Shown piece by piece: positions 51,639 to 62,428 of a DNA stretch of 64,000 bases. The stretch spans positions 62,001 to 126,000 of the forward strand of contig CAIOFV010000122.1 of assembly GCA_903857665.1 (NCBI GenBank), read 5' to 3'. Numbering within the stretch: the first letter of the stretch is position 1; each line of letters opens with the position of its first letter. The position numbers and the translations under genes are program-made. A model generated the notes under the pieces. That model was not told where the DNA came from. It did no database searches and saw nothing but the letters and a program-made list of their open reading frames with translations. Source of the DNA: an uncultured Myxococcales bacterium. GTDB lineage: Bacteria; Myxococcota_A; UBA9042; DTJE01.

Positions 51639-52825
51639 GCAGCCTGCGCGCGCTGGTTGGGGCCTTCGGGGACGAGGTGGCCTTCCTGACCGGGCGGGGA
51701 AGGGCGACCCTGCTGGTCATCCTGGGCCTGCCGCTCTTCTACCCGACCGTGATGTCCTGGCTGTACGAGGGCAACGTCGCCATCGAGCGTCCCACGCTGG
51801 TCGTGGACGAGGACGGTTCGGAACTGTCGCGACAGTTGCAGATCCGCCTGGATGCCACGCAGGAAATCCGGATCGTTGGCCGCCCCGGAACCGTCAGCGA
51901 CGGGATCGAGGCCGTGCGACGGGGCGACGCCGAGATGCTCCTGTGGATCCCGGCGGATTTCACCCGGAGCATCCAGCGCGGCAGGACCGGGCGCCTTCCT
52001 TTCTGGGTCGATAGCGCCAACATGGTCACCTACGCCGGGGGCATGCCCGGCCTGACCAACGTCGTGGGGTCCCTGAACGAGGACCTGGGCGCCCGGTTCT
52101 TCATGGACAAGGGCATGACCACGGCGCAGGCCGAGGCGCGCGTGATGCCGGTCCTGCGGGACGACCACATCCGGTACCGGCCCAGCATGGGCTACGGCGA
52201 CTACCTGATCAGCGGCGTGTTCGCCGTGGTCGTGCAGCAGGTCGTGTTGATCGGCATGACCCTGTCCTTCGGGATGGCCTGCGACCTGGGACGGCGGCGC
52301 GGCCGGGGCCGGCACGGGCTGGCGGACCTGGCGGGCCGGGCCATCGCGCACCTGCCGATCTACCTGTTCGGTTCGGCGGTGCTCGTCTTCGTGATGTTCC
52401 CGTTGGCGGGCTGGACCTTGTTGAAGCCCGCGGCGCTCTTCGGGCTGTTCGCGATGCTGGTCGTGTCCCTGCTGCCGATGGCGCTGGTGTGCGCACGGCT
52501 GGCGCGGGATCGGTTCGACGCCTTCCTGCTGCTGATGTTCCTGTCCACCCCCATGTTCATGGCCTCGGGATACGCCTGGCCCACCGACCGGATGCCCGGC
52601 TGGGTGCAGGCGGTGGCGGCCTGCTTCCCGCTGACGCCCGCCCTCCAGGGGTCGCGCACCGTGGCCACGGCGACGGGCGACCTGGGCAGCGTGGTGCCGC
52701 AGATCCTGCACCTCGCGCTGCTGTTCGCGGCCTGGGCCCTCGTACTGATCGTCAGCGTCGCCGCGAGCCGCGGGCTGGATCACAGGCGGTCTGCACGCCT
52801 CCAGAACGACCCGGTTTCGACATAA
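51635..52825 (+). CDS. ABC-2 type permease (second of two)
   Basis: 396 residues with the same layout as the preceding permease and the equivalent motif YAWPTDRMPGWVQAVAACFPLTP. The ATG overlaps the previous stop by ATGA, so the two permeases are made together and probably form a heterodimer. No ATP-binding subunit and no TolC-type outer-membrane protein follow. Confidence 0.9.
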   Translation: MSSLRALVGAFGDEVAFLTGRGRATLLVILGLPLFYPTVMSWLYEGNVAIERPTLVVDEDGSELSRQLQIRLDATQEIRIVGRPGTVSDGIEAVRRGDAEMLLWIPADFTRSIQRGRTGRLPFWVDSANMVTYAGGMPGLTNVVGSLNEDLGARFFMDKGMTTAQAEARVMPVLRDDHIRYRPSMGYGDYLISGVFAVVVQQVVLIGMTLSFGMACDLGRRRGRGRHGLADLAGRAIAHLPIYLFGSAVLVFVMFPLAGWTLLKPAALFGLFAMLVVSLLPMALVCARLARDRFDAFLLLMFLSTPMFMASGYAWPTDRMPGWVQAVAACFPLTPALQGSRTVATATGDLGSVVPQILHLALLFAAWALVLIVSVAASRGLDHRRSARLQNDPVST

Positions 52826-52860
52826 ACAAGTCATTTTCAGGTAGATTATCTCCGAGACAC

Positions 52861-52889
52861 TTGACGGACCGAACGATTGGGTTTTTGAT
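52861..52889 (+). promoter_or_regulatory. Candidate promoter of cydAB
   Basis: TTGACG (52861-52866), a 17-bp spacer, TTTGAT (52884-52889), in the unusually AT-rich 117-nt gap ahead of cydA. No clear FNR or ArcA site was seen. Confidence 0.4.
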
Positions 52890-52942
52890 CCCCCCAGGTT
52901 CCCGGTTCCCGGGATGTTCACTCAACCAGCTTGGGGGTGCAG

Positions 52943-54271
52943 ATGGACGCGATTCTCCTGGCACGATTGCAATTTGCGTTGACGATCGGGTTCCATTTCC
53001 TCTTCCCACCCATCTCGATCGGGCTGGGCTGGATGCTGGTGATCGTCGAAACGATGGGCTGGCGTCGAGCCGATGACACCTACGTCCGCATGGGCCGCTT
53101 CTTCGCGAAGCTGCTGGCCCTGACGTTCGCGGTCGGGGTCGCGACCGGGATCGTCATGGAGTTCCAGTTCGGCACCAACTGGGCCCGCTACTCGACCTTC
53201 GTGGGCGACATCTTCGGCGCGCCGCTGGCCGCCGAGGGGGTGTTCGCGTTCTTCCTGGAGTCGGGTTTCCTGGGCCTGTACCTGTTCGGCCGCGGCCGCG
53301 TGTCGAAGGGCGTCCACTGGTTCTCGGCGCTGATGGTCGCGATCGGCGCGACCATCTCGGCGTTCTGGATCCTGGTCGCGAATTCCTGGCAGCAGACCCC
53401 CGCCGGCTTCGAGGTCGTCGGGGGGCGCGCGGTGTTGACGTCGTTCGTCGATGCGGTCTTCAACCCGTCAATGGGCGTCCGTTTCTTCCACACCTTCGTG
53501 GCGGCGCTTGTGGCCGGCGCCTTCTTCATGGCAGGCGTGTCGGCCTGGCAGATGCTGAAGGGAAAGGGCGGCGACGTGGCTCCGAAGGCCCTTCGGCTGT
53601 CCGTCCTCTTCGGCCTGCTCTTTTCGATCCTGGCCGCGTTCCCGACCGGCCACGAGCACGCGAAGCAGGTCGCCCGGGACCAGCCCGAAAAGTTCGCGGC
53701 CATCGAGGGCCTCTACGAAACCCAGGCGTCGGCCCCGCTGGTGGTGTTCGGCGTGCAGAACGGGGGCACCCCTCCAGGCCTCAAGGCGAAGATCGAGATC
53801 CCCAGCCTCCTGTCGTGGATGGCCTTCGGCGACGTGACGGCCACGATCAAGGGCATCCAGGAGTTCCCGGCCGACGAGATCCCGCCGCTGTGGCTGACGT
53901 TCGTGTCGTTCCACAACATGGTGCTGCTGGGCCTGCTGTTCATGGCGGTGACGGGCCTGGGCGTCCTGCTTCTGTGGCGCCGACGGCTGGACACCGCGCG
54001 CTGGTACCACTGGCTGGTCCTGGTGGTCAGCCCGTTGCCGCTGGCCGCGTGCCAGTTCGGCTGGGTGGCGGCCGAGGTGGGTCGTCAGCCCTGGGCCGTG
54101 TACAAGGTCCTTCGGACGTCGCAGTCGGTGTCCGTGTCCGTCGGCGCCCCGGAAATCCTGTTCTCGATCCTCCTGTTCGGGACGATCTACCTCCTCCTGG
54201 GCGCGTTGTACCTGTTCCTGCTGTTCCGCGAAGCGGGTCATGGGCCCGAGCCGAAGAAGGAGGTGGCATGA
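52943..54271 (+). CDS. cydA: Cytochrome bd ubiquinol oxidase subunit I
   Basis: 442 residues, the short form without a long Q-loop insertion. It has the heme b595 ligand H18 in GFHFLFPPISIG, the RFFHTFVAALVAGAFFM helix with a heme b558 ligand, FAAIEGLYET with the conserved Glu, and the GWVAAEVGRQPW quinol-loop end. Nine or so membrane helices are present. It reduces oxygen to water with quinol, giving high-affinity respiration. ATG at 52943 has GGGGG upstream; the frame opens at 52931 but that codon lacks a good Shine-Dalgarno sequence. Its stop overlaps the cydB start. Confidence 0.96.
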   Translation: MDAILLARLQFALTIGFHFLFPPISIGLGWMLVIVETMGWRRADDTYVRMGRFFAKLLALTFAVGVATGIVMEFQFGTNWARYSTFVGDIFGAPLAAEGVFAFFLESGFLGLYLFGRGRVSKGVHWFSALMVAIGATISAFWILVANSWQQTPAGFEVVGGRAVLTSFVDAVFNPSMGVRFFHTFVAALVAGAFFMAGVSAWQMLKGKGGDVAPKALRLSVLFGLLFSILAAFPTGHEHAKQVARDQPEKFAAIEGLYETQASAPLVVFGVQNGGTPPGLKAKIEIPSLLSWMAFGDVTATIKGIQEFPADEIPPLWLTFVSFHNMVLLGLLFMAVTGLGVLLLWRRRLDTARWYHWLVLVVSPLPLAACQFGWVAAEVGRQPWAVYKVLRTSQSVSVSVGAPEILFSILLFGTIYLLLGALYLFLLFREAGHGPEPKKEVA

Positions 54272-55332
54272 TGGACCTGGCGATGCTGCAGGTGATCTGG
54301 TTCCTGCTCTTCGGCGTGCTGATCATCGGGTACGCGATCCTCGACGGGTTCGATCTGGGCGTCGGCGCGCTGTCGCTGTTCGTCCGCGACCCGGTTCAGC
54401 GCGGCCAGCACATGGACGTCATCGCCCCGGTCTGGGACGGCAACGAGGTGTGGCTGCTCACGGGCGGCGGCGCGTTGTTTGCCGCCTTCCCGCCGGTGTA
54501 CGCGACCGTGTTCAGCGGGTTCTACATCGCGTTCATGCTGCTGCTGGCGGCCTTGATCTTCCGGGCCGTGTCGTTCGAGTTCCGCAACAAGGTGGATTCC
54601 CCCGCCTGGCGCTCGTTCTGGGACTGGTCCTTCGGCATCGGCAGCCTGGTCCCCGCCCTGCTGTATGGCGTGGCAGTCGGAAACGTCCTCAACGGCCTGC
54701 CCGTCACGAAGGATGCCGCCGGGTTCGCCTGGCAGGGGTCGTTCCTGGGGTTGCTGAACCCCTATGCCCTGCTGGTCGGCGTGACCGGCCTGGCAATGTT
54801 CTTGACCCATGGCGCGCTGTACCTCGCCTTCAAGGCGGACGGGGTGGTGGGCACCCGCGCCGGCCGGTGGGCACCCCGCCTGTGGATGGCCTGGGTTTCG
54901 CTGTGGGCCGTTTCGACCATGGCCACCGTCCTGGTGTCGCCCTGGCTGCTGACGGGGATCCTGTCGAACCCGCTGTTCTTCGTCCTGCTCGCGCTGGCGC
55001 TGGCCTCCCTGGTGGCGATCCCGGTGTGGGCGCGTTCGGGGTCCTACGGACGCGCGTTCCTGGCGTCATCGACCGCCATCGCGGCCCAGGTTGGCCTGGT
55101 CGGCCTGTCGCTGTTCCCTCGGCTGGTGCCGTCGTCGCTGGACCTGGAAGGCGCCAGCATGACGATCACCAACGCGTCCTCGACCGAACCGACACTCACC
55201 GCGATGCTGGTCATCGCGCTGATCGGGATGCCGCTGGTGATCGGCTACACGGCCTTCATCTACCGCGTGTTCAAGGGCCGCGTGACGCCCGGGCAGTTCT
55301 ACGGCGGCCACGGCCTGCCCGGCGGCCACTGA
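54268..55332 (+). CDS. cydB: Cytochrome bd ubiquinol oxidase subunit II
   Basis: 354 residues with eight to nine membrane helices. Typical motifs are ILDGFDLGVGALSLF and APVWDGNEVWLLTGGGALFAAFP. It forms the bd oxidase with CydA. The ATG overlaps the cydA stop by ATGA and AAGGAGG precedes it. No CydX-sized open frame with clear similarity was noticed after the stop, and no cydCD assembly genes are in the window. Confidence 0.95.
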   Translation: MMDLAMLQVIWFLLFGVLIIGYAILDGFDLGVGALSLFVRDPVQRGQHMDVIAPVWDGNEVWLLTGGGALFAAFPPVYATVFSGFYIAFMLLLAALIFRAVSFEFRNKVDSPAWRSFWDWSFGIGSLVPALLYGVAVGNVLNGLPVTKDAAGFAWQGSFLGLLNPYALLVGVTGLAMFLTHGALYLAFKADGVVGTRAGRWAPRLWMAWVSLWAVSTMATVLVSPWLLTGILSNPLFFVLLALALASLVAIPVWARSGSYGRAFLASSTAIAAQVGLVGLSLFPRLVPSSLDLEGASMTITNASSTEPTLTAMLVIALIGMPLVIGYTAFIYRVFKGRVTPGQFYGGHGLPGGH

Positions 55333-55447
55333 TCGCGAACCCGATCGCACCCGGGTGAACCCCGGCCGGTCGGCTCCGGACGCGCAACCCCTTCTCGCGG
55401 ACGCCCATCGCCGCTACCATTGAGTGTTGCCTAAACCCGAGGACCGG

Positions 55448-55873
55448 ATGGATCCCCGCTTCGATCTGGACCAGGACGAGATGCTCCGCCTGCTGGACGT
55501 GCTGCACGAAGGCGTCTACATCACGGACGCCGACCGTTGCATCGTGTACTGGAGCCCGGGCGCCGAGCGCATCACCGGATGGGCGGCCGAGGATGTCCTG
55601 GGGCGCCGGTGTCGCGATCACCTCCTCGACCACGTCGATTTCCGCGGGCAGGATCTGTGTCGCGGAGCCTGTCCCTTGGCGCTCTGCATGATGGACGGCC
55701 GCCCGCGCACGGAGCGGCTGTTCCTGCGCCACAAGGACGATCGGCGCGTGTACGTGGAGGTCCGCACCTTCGCGCTGGACGGGGCGGCCGAGGCGCCCCG
55801 CGGCGCGGTCGAGGTGTTCCGCGACCTGACCCTGGTCAACGACCTCCTGCCCGCCGACGACCTGGGGACCTGA
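55448..55873 (+). CDS. Stand-alone PAS-domain protein with Cys motif
   Basis: 141 residues, essentially one PAS domain (VLHEGVYITDADRCIVYWSPGAERITGWAAED) followed by RRCRDHLLDHVD and C-x3-CPLALCM. That Cys pattern is often seen in PAS domains of sensor cyclases. Then comes LRHKDDRRVYVEVRTF. There is no output domain, so it may be a partner or adaptor sensor, perhaps redox- or oxygen-linked given cydAB next door. ATG at 55448 has GAGGA upstream; GTG at 55424 is an alternative. Confidence 0.75.
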   Translation: MDPRFDLDQDEMLRLLDVLHEGVYITDADRCIVYWSPGAERITGWAAEDVLGRRCRDHLLDHVDFRGQDLCRGACPLALCMMDGRPRTERLFLRHKDDRRVYVEVRTFALDGAAEAPRGAVEVFRDLTLVNDLLPADDLGT

Positions 55874-55893
55874 CTCCCCTTCGCAAGCGAACC

Positions 55894-55922
55894 TTCGCGT
55901 CCGGCCGGGAGTGTGGTATTCC
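55894..55922 (+). promoter_or_regulatory. Candidate promoter of the flavoprotein gene at 55948
   Basis: TTCGCG (55894-55899), 17 bp, TATTCC (55917-55922) with an extended TGG before it, 26 nt before the ATG. Confidence 0.35.
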
Positions 55923-55947
55923 GCCCGTGTCGGGACCGGGGGGTACC

Positions 55948-57348
55948 ATGGTCGAAGAACGCCTGGACGCTGACGTCGTCGTCGCCGGCGCGGGAACCGC
56001 CGGCAGCCATGCCGCGTGGGCCCTGGCGAATGCCGGGTTCCGGGTCGCACTGGTGGAGGCGCGCCGTTTCGCCGAGGCGGGCGCTCGATGGGCGAACCTC
56101 GTTCCCGTATGGCCGTTCGAGGCGGCGGGACTGGCGAACCCTGAACCCCCCGAGGCGCTCGAGGAGGATCGATCCTACTCGATGCTGTCCCTGACCGGCC
56201 CGGGCCGCACGGTATTGGATCGGGACAAGCCCTGCGTGCACGTCGACTGCAGGCTGCTCGTCGAACGCCTGCAGTCGCTGGGGCGGCTCGCGGGCGTCCA
56301 GGGCCTGGACTGCCTGAGGCACATGGCCCTCGAATTCGATGCTTCCGGACGCCCCACGGCGCTGACCGCCGATAGGGACCCGCCCGATGCGGCTCCCTCC
56401 CGGGTCCGGATCACCGCACGTCTGTTCGTGGACGCCGCCGGCATCACCGGCCCGCTGCGACGCCAGGTCCCGGGCCTCGCCGCGGACTGCCCGGACCTTG
56501 CGCAGGATGAGGTGTGCGCCGGGGCGAACGAGGTCTGCGAGGTCGCAGATCCCGCCGCGGCCCGCGACTTCATGGCCGGACTGGGACTTGGGGCCGGCGA
56601 CGCCTTCGCCTGGACCGGGGTGCGCGGGGGGTACTCGACGATCGTCTGCCACGTTCGCGCCGATGCCGGAACCGTGCTGATCACCACCGGTTCCGTGGCA
56701 GACGGCAGGCACGGCTCGGGGGTCGCAATCCTGAAGGCGTTCAAGGCCGGGCATCCGTGGATCGGGCGGGGCCTCTTCGGCGGCTCCGGCCTGATCCCGA
56801 TCCGGCGCCCCTATGACCGCCTCTGCGCTCCCGGGATCGCGCTGGTCGGCGACTCGGCGTGCCAGGTCTTCGCCGCGCACGCCAGCGGGATCGCCATCGG
56901 CCTGTTGGCCGGGCGATGCCTGGCCGATTCCCTGGCGGGACGGCAGGACCCCGGTGCCGAGGAATCCGTCTGGGCCTACCAGTCGTCGTTCCTGCGCACC
57001 CACGGGCCCATGCTGGGGGCCTTCGACGCATTCCGCCGCCTCAGTGTGTCCCTGTCCGAGGCGGAGGTCGGCGACCTGGTGGGCGAGGGCTTCCTGCAGG
57101 CCTCTTCCGTCCGGTCGGCCCTCGGCCAGAAGCTGCTGCTCCCGCGCCTCGTCGATGAGGGCCTGGCGCTGGCCCGCGCCCTGGCACACAGGCCTGGCCT
57201 GGCCGCGAAACTGGCTGCCACCGGCGCCCGCGGAGCGGCCGCGGCCGCCCTGTACCGGGCCCATCCCGCACACCCCGACCGGGACGCGCTGCGTCGCTGG
57301 TCGCACGGGGTGGCCGCCGCGCTGGGCGGACGCGCGGACGTGCAGTAG
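55948..57348 (+). CDS. FAD-dependent oxidoreductase (geranylgeranyl-reductase-like)
   Basis: 466 residues. The dinucleotide motif VVVAGAGTAGSHAAWALANAG lies near the N-terminus. A second FAD site, GIALVGDSACQVFAAHASGIAIGLLAGR (about 295-325), is typical for the geranylgeranyl reductase/FixC-like group, followed by a helical tail. The substrate is unknown; in this group isoprenoid double bonds or quinones are common. ATG has GGGGGG 4 nt upstream; a frame open further 5' covers the PAS gene and is not coding. Confidence 0.85.
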   Translation: MVEERLDADVVVAGAGTAGSHAAWALANAGFRVALVEARRFAEAGARWANLVPVWPFEAAGLANPEPPEALEEDRSYSMLSLTGPGRTVLDRDKPCVHVDCRLLVERLQSLGRLAGVQGLDCLRHMALEFDASGRPTALTADRDPPDAAPSRVRITARLFVDAAGITGPLRRQVPGLAADCPDLAQDEVCAGANEVCEVADPAAARDFMAGLGLGAGDAFAWTGVRGGYSTIVCHVRADAGTVLITTGSVADGRHGSGVAILKAFKAGHPWIGRGLFGGSGLIPIRRPYDRLCAPGIALVGDSACQVFAAHASGIAIGLLAGRCLADSLAGRQDPGAEESVWAYQSSFLRTHGPMLGAFDAFRRLSVSLSEAEVGDLVGEGFLQASSVRSALGQKLLLPRLVDEGLALARALAHRPGLAAKLAATGARGAAAAALYRAHPAHPDRDALRRWSHGVAAALGGRADVQ

Positions 57349-57378
57349 AATTCGCACCCAGCGGCTCTGGGGGACGGG

Positions 57379-58113
57379 ATGCAGGATGCGGACGGTGCGA
57401 CGGGCGCGGCCTTGCGGGCGATCACGGATCGGCTGATGGACGACCTTGCGGGCCTCCGGTTCGCCCCCCCCACCGCCTTCGTGTACGACCCGCTGGACTA
57501 TGCGCGCGCCGGCTGGGATGCCTACTGCGCCCGATACGCCCGCGCCGGTGTAGAGGCGGTCCTTCTGGGTATGAACCCCGGCCCATTCGGCATGGCCCAG
57601 ACCGGGGTGCCGTTCGGCGCGGTCCCCATGGTCCGCGACTGGCTGGGCATCGACGTGCCTGTCGGGCGACCGGCGCGCGAACACCCCAAGCGGCCGGTCC
57701 AAGGCCTTGCCTGCCCGCGCACCGAGGTCAGCGGCCTGAGGCTGTGGGGCTTCGCAAAGGAGGTCTCCCAGACGCCCGATGCCTTCTTCGACCGGTTCTT
57801 CGTGGCCAACTACTGCCCGCTGCTGTTCCTGGAGGACTCGGGACGCAACCGCACGCCCGACGCGCTGCCGATTGCCGAGCGCGAGGCGCTGCAATCGGCT
57901 TGCGACCGTGCCCTGCAGGGACTGGTGTCCGTTCTGCGCCCGCGCTTCGTGATCGGGGTGGGCGCCTTTGCCGAAGCGCGAGCACGTGAGGCCCTGGCGG
58001 GAACGGGGGTGGCGATCGCCCGGATCGCGCATCCCAGTCCGGCCAATCCCGCCGCGAACCGCGGGTGGACCGGCCTGGCGCGCACAAGCCTCCAGGATCT
58101 GGGCCTGCTGTAG
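57379..58113 (+). CDS. SMUG1-type single-strand-selective uracil-DNA glycosylase
   Basis: 244 residues. Motif A is GMNPGPFGM (64-72), a hallmark of SMUG1. Motif B is H218PSPANPAAN, with the catalytic His and the intercalating loop. The FVANYCPLLFLEDSGRNRTPD segment is also characteristic. It removes uracil and oxidised pyrimidines from DNA. SMUG1 is well known from animals and present in scattered bacteria; all key residues are intact here. ATG has GGGGGA upstream. A terminator follows directly. Confidence 0.93.
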   Translation: MQDADGATGAALRAITDRLMDDLAGLRFAPPTAFVYDPLDYARAGWDAYCARYARAGVEAVLLGMNPGPFGMAQTGVPFGAVPMVRDWLGIDVPVGRPAREHPKRPVQGLACPRTEVSGLRLWGFAKEVSQTPDAFFDRFFVANYCPLLFLEDSGRNRTPDALPIAEREALQSACDRALQGLVSVLRPRFVIGVGAFAEARAREALAGTGVAIARIAHPSPANPAANRGWTGLARTSLQDLGLL

Positions 58114-58114
58114 T

Positions 58115-58150
58115 CGAAGCCCTCCTCCCCGTCCCGGGGGGTTTCGTTTT
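58115..58150 (+). terminator. Intrinsic terminator behind the uracil-DNA glycosylase gene
   Basis: An 11-bp stem with two G-U pairs (58115-58125 with 58136-58146), a 10-nt loop and then TTTT at 58147-58150, starting 2 nt after the stop. Confidence 0.6.
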
Positions 58151-58200
58151 CGTCCCGGCTCGTTTCCATAGAATCAGGGCGTGTTTCAACGGGATCGCGG

Positions 58201-58206
58201 TACAAT
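58201..58206 (+). promoter_or_regulatory. Candidate -10 of the tandem adenylate kinase gene
   Basis: TACAAT, 76 nt before the ATG at 58282; no matching -35 is evident at 17 bp. Confidence 0.3.
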
Positions 58207-58281
58207 CGCGCCTCCGAGGCACAGGCCCCAACCAGCCCGGCGGTTCGCTCGGAAGCCGTTCGACTCGAGTGAGGAAGAAGG

Positions 58282-59460
58282 ATGCTGAACATCGCGCTGT
58301 TCGGACCGCCGGGAGCCGGCAAGGGAACGCAATCGGCCCGGCTGATCGAGCGCTACAAGTTGCACTACATCTCGTCCGGCGAGCTGCTGCGCGAGGAGAT
58401 CCGCGAGGGCACCGACATCGGCCTCGCGGTGAAGGACGTCATCGAGAAGGGCGGCCTGGCCTCGGACGAACTGATCGTCAAGCTGCTGGAAAAGACCATT
58501 CGCAAGATCCGCGAGCAGACCCATGCCCGCGGCTTCCTGTTCGACGGCTTCCCGAGGACGCTCGTGCAGGCATACATCCTCGAAGGCCTGCTGTTGAAGA
58601 TGCATACCTCGCTGATGAACCTGGTGAGCATCCAGGTTCCCCCCGAGATGTGCATCGAGCGGCTCGTGGGAAGGGCCACCGTGTCGGGTCGCGCCGACGA
58701 CACCCGGGACGTCATCGACGTGCGGCTGCGCGAGTACGACCAGAAGACGGCGCCCGTGCTGGGGTTCTACGAGGAGAAGGGAATCCTGATCCCGGTGGAC
58801 GGCACGACATCCGTCGATGGCGTGTTCGATCAGATCACCGACGCAGTGGACAAGTCGCTTCGCCAGGTCCAGTTGAACCTCGTCGTGCTGGGCGCGCCGG
58901 GATCGGGCCGCAGCACCCAGGCGCGGATGCTGGCGGACCAGTACAACCTGCACTACATCTCGACGACGGACCTGCTGCGCGAGGCCGCGGCGAAGCCCGG
59001 GCCGCTGGGCCACCAGATCAACACGATCATGGAGCAGGGCGCGCTGGTCCCGGACGAGATCGTCATTCCCGTGGTCGAGGGATACATCCGGACGCATCCC
59101 GGCAAGAACGGCCTGATCTTCAAGGGGTTCCCCCGCACGCTGGTCCAGGCCTACATCATGGACGGCATGCTGCGGAAGATCGGCCAGAAGGTGTCGTGCA
59201 TCCTGGATCTGCGGGTGCCTACCCTGGAACTGCTGCGCCGCCTGTCGCGCCGCGGGTCGGACGAGAGTTCATCGAGGTTCGACGAAACCACAGAAACGAT
59301 CGTCCAGCGCCTCGAGGAGCACGAGAAGTACGCCAACGAGATCATCGGCTACTTCGAAAAGACCCAGCGCCTGCGCGTGATCGATGGTGTCGGCACCCGC
59401 GAACAGATCTACCAGCGCCTGGCCGCACAGGTCGAAGAGGCGTTCCGACAGGCACGCTGA
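58282..59460 (+). CDS. Tandem adenylate kinase with a degenerate second domain
   Basis: 392 residues, twice the usual size. Domain 1 (1-195) is a normal short-LID adenylate kinase: P-loop G8-PPGAGK14-GT, DGFPRT (88-93) and SGRADD (135-140). Domain 2 (196-392) repeats the same fold and order, including the shared GFPRTLVQAYI. It has R210 in place of the P-loop Lys, K281 in place of the DGFPRT Asp and a broken RADD segment. It is thus probably a non-catalytic, regulatory or nucleotide-sensing copy. ATG has GAGGAAGAAGG upstream. Domain 1 interconverts ATP, ADP and AMP. Confidence 0.9.
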   Translation: MLNIALFGPPGAGKGTQSARLIERYKLHYISSGELLREEIREGTDIGLAVKDVIEKGGLASDELIVKLLEKTIRKIREQTHARGFLFDGFPRTLVQAYILEGLLLKMHTSLMNLVSIQVPPEMCIERLVGRATVSGRADDTRDVIDVRLREYDQKTAPVLGFYEEKGILIPVDGTTSVDGVFDQITDAVDKSLRQVQLNLVVLGAPGSGRSTQARMLADQYNLHYISTTDLLREAAAKPGPLGHQINTIMEQGALVPDEIVIPVVEGYIRTHPGKNGLIFKGFPRTLVQAYIMDGMLRKIGQKVSCILDLRVPTLELLRRLSRRGSDESSSRFDETTETIVQRLEEHEKYANEIIGYFEKTQRLRVIDGVGTREQIYQRLAAQVEEAFRQAR

Positions 59461-59469
59461 AGGCCGAAA

Positions 59470-59484
59470 GCGGTGGAACACCGC
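59470..59484 (+). terminator. Small hairpin behind the adenylate kinase gene
   Basis: GCGGTG, GAA, CACCGC: a perfect 6-bp stem 10 nt after the stop, without a T-run. Possible termination or stability element in the 238-nt convergent gap. The rest of the gap holds only a long purine-rich G tract near its right end. Confidence 0.35.
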
Positions 59485-59698
59485 CGACGCGCCGATCGCA
59501 GGCCCGTCCCTGCCCGGGTCTGGATTCCCCCCTCATCGCCCCTCGTCGGACCCGCCGACCCGTCCGCCACGGTTCCATGCGTGGGCGCTTGCGAGCCTCC
59601 GGGACGGACGTGGGAGTTCCTTACCGAGGGGCGTTGCGTCACGGGATGCAGGTGGGACCGGGAGAGGGGGGGGGCCGGGAAGGGAAGGGCGCAGGGGC

Positions 59699-62254
<2,556 letters not shown>

Positions 62255-62428
62255 GTGTCTCCTCCTGACTCCGCGCGGGGGTGAATTGTGCCCGCATTCC
62301 CTTGTTCAACGCCCTTTTTTGCCGCGATTTCGCTGAAATGTCAATTTTGCGGGGGGGTTCAGGTGCGAAATTGTCCGAATATCCGAAGGGTAGTCGAAAA
62401 AGTGATCGGCATTCCGCCGCCGGACGTT

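Noticed and set aside
55333-55447. A small cydX-like open frame after cydB
   Set aside because: No hydrophobic 30-40-residue frame with a good start was found in this gap.
59660-59695. G-rich tract between the adenylate kinase and pyrophosphatase genes as a G-quadruplex
   Set aside because: It is a mostly continuous G run with few regular loops; with such base composition this is weak evidence without a structure test.
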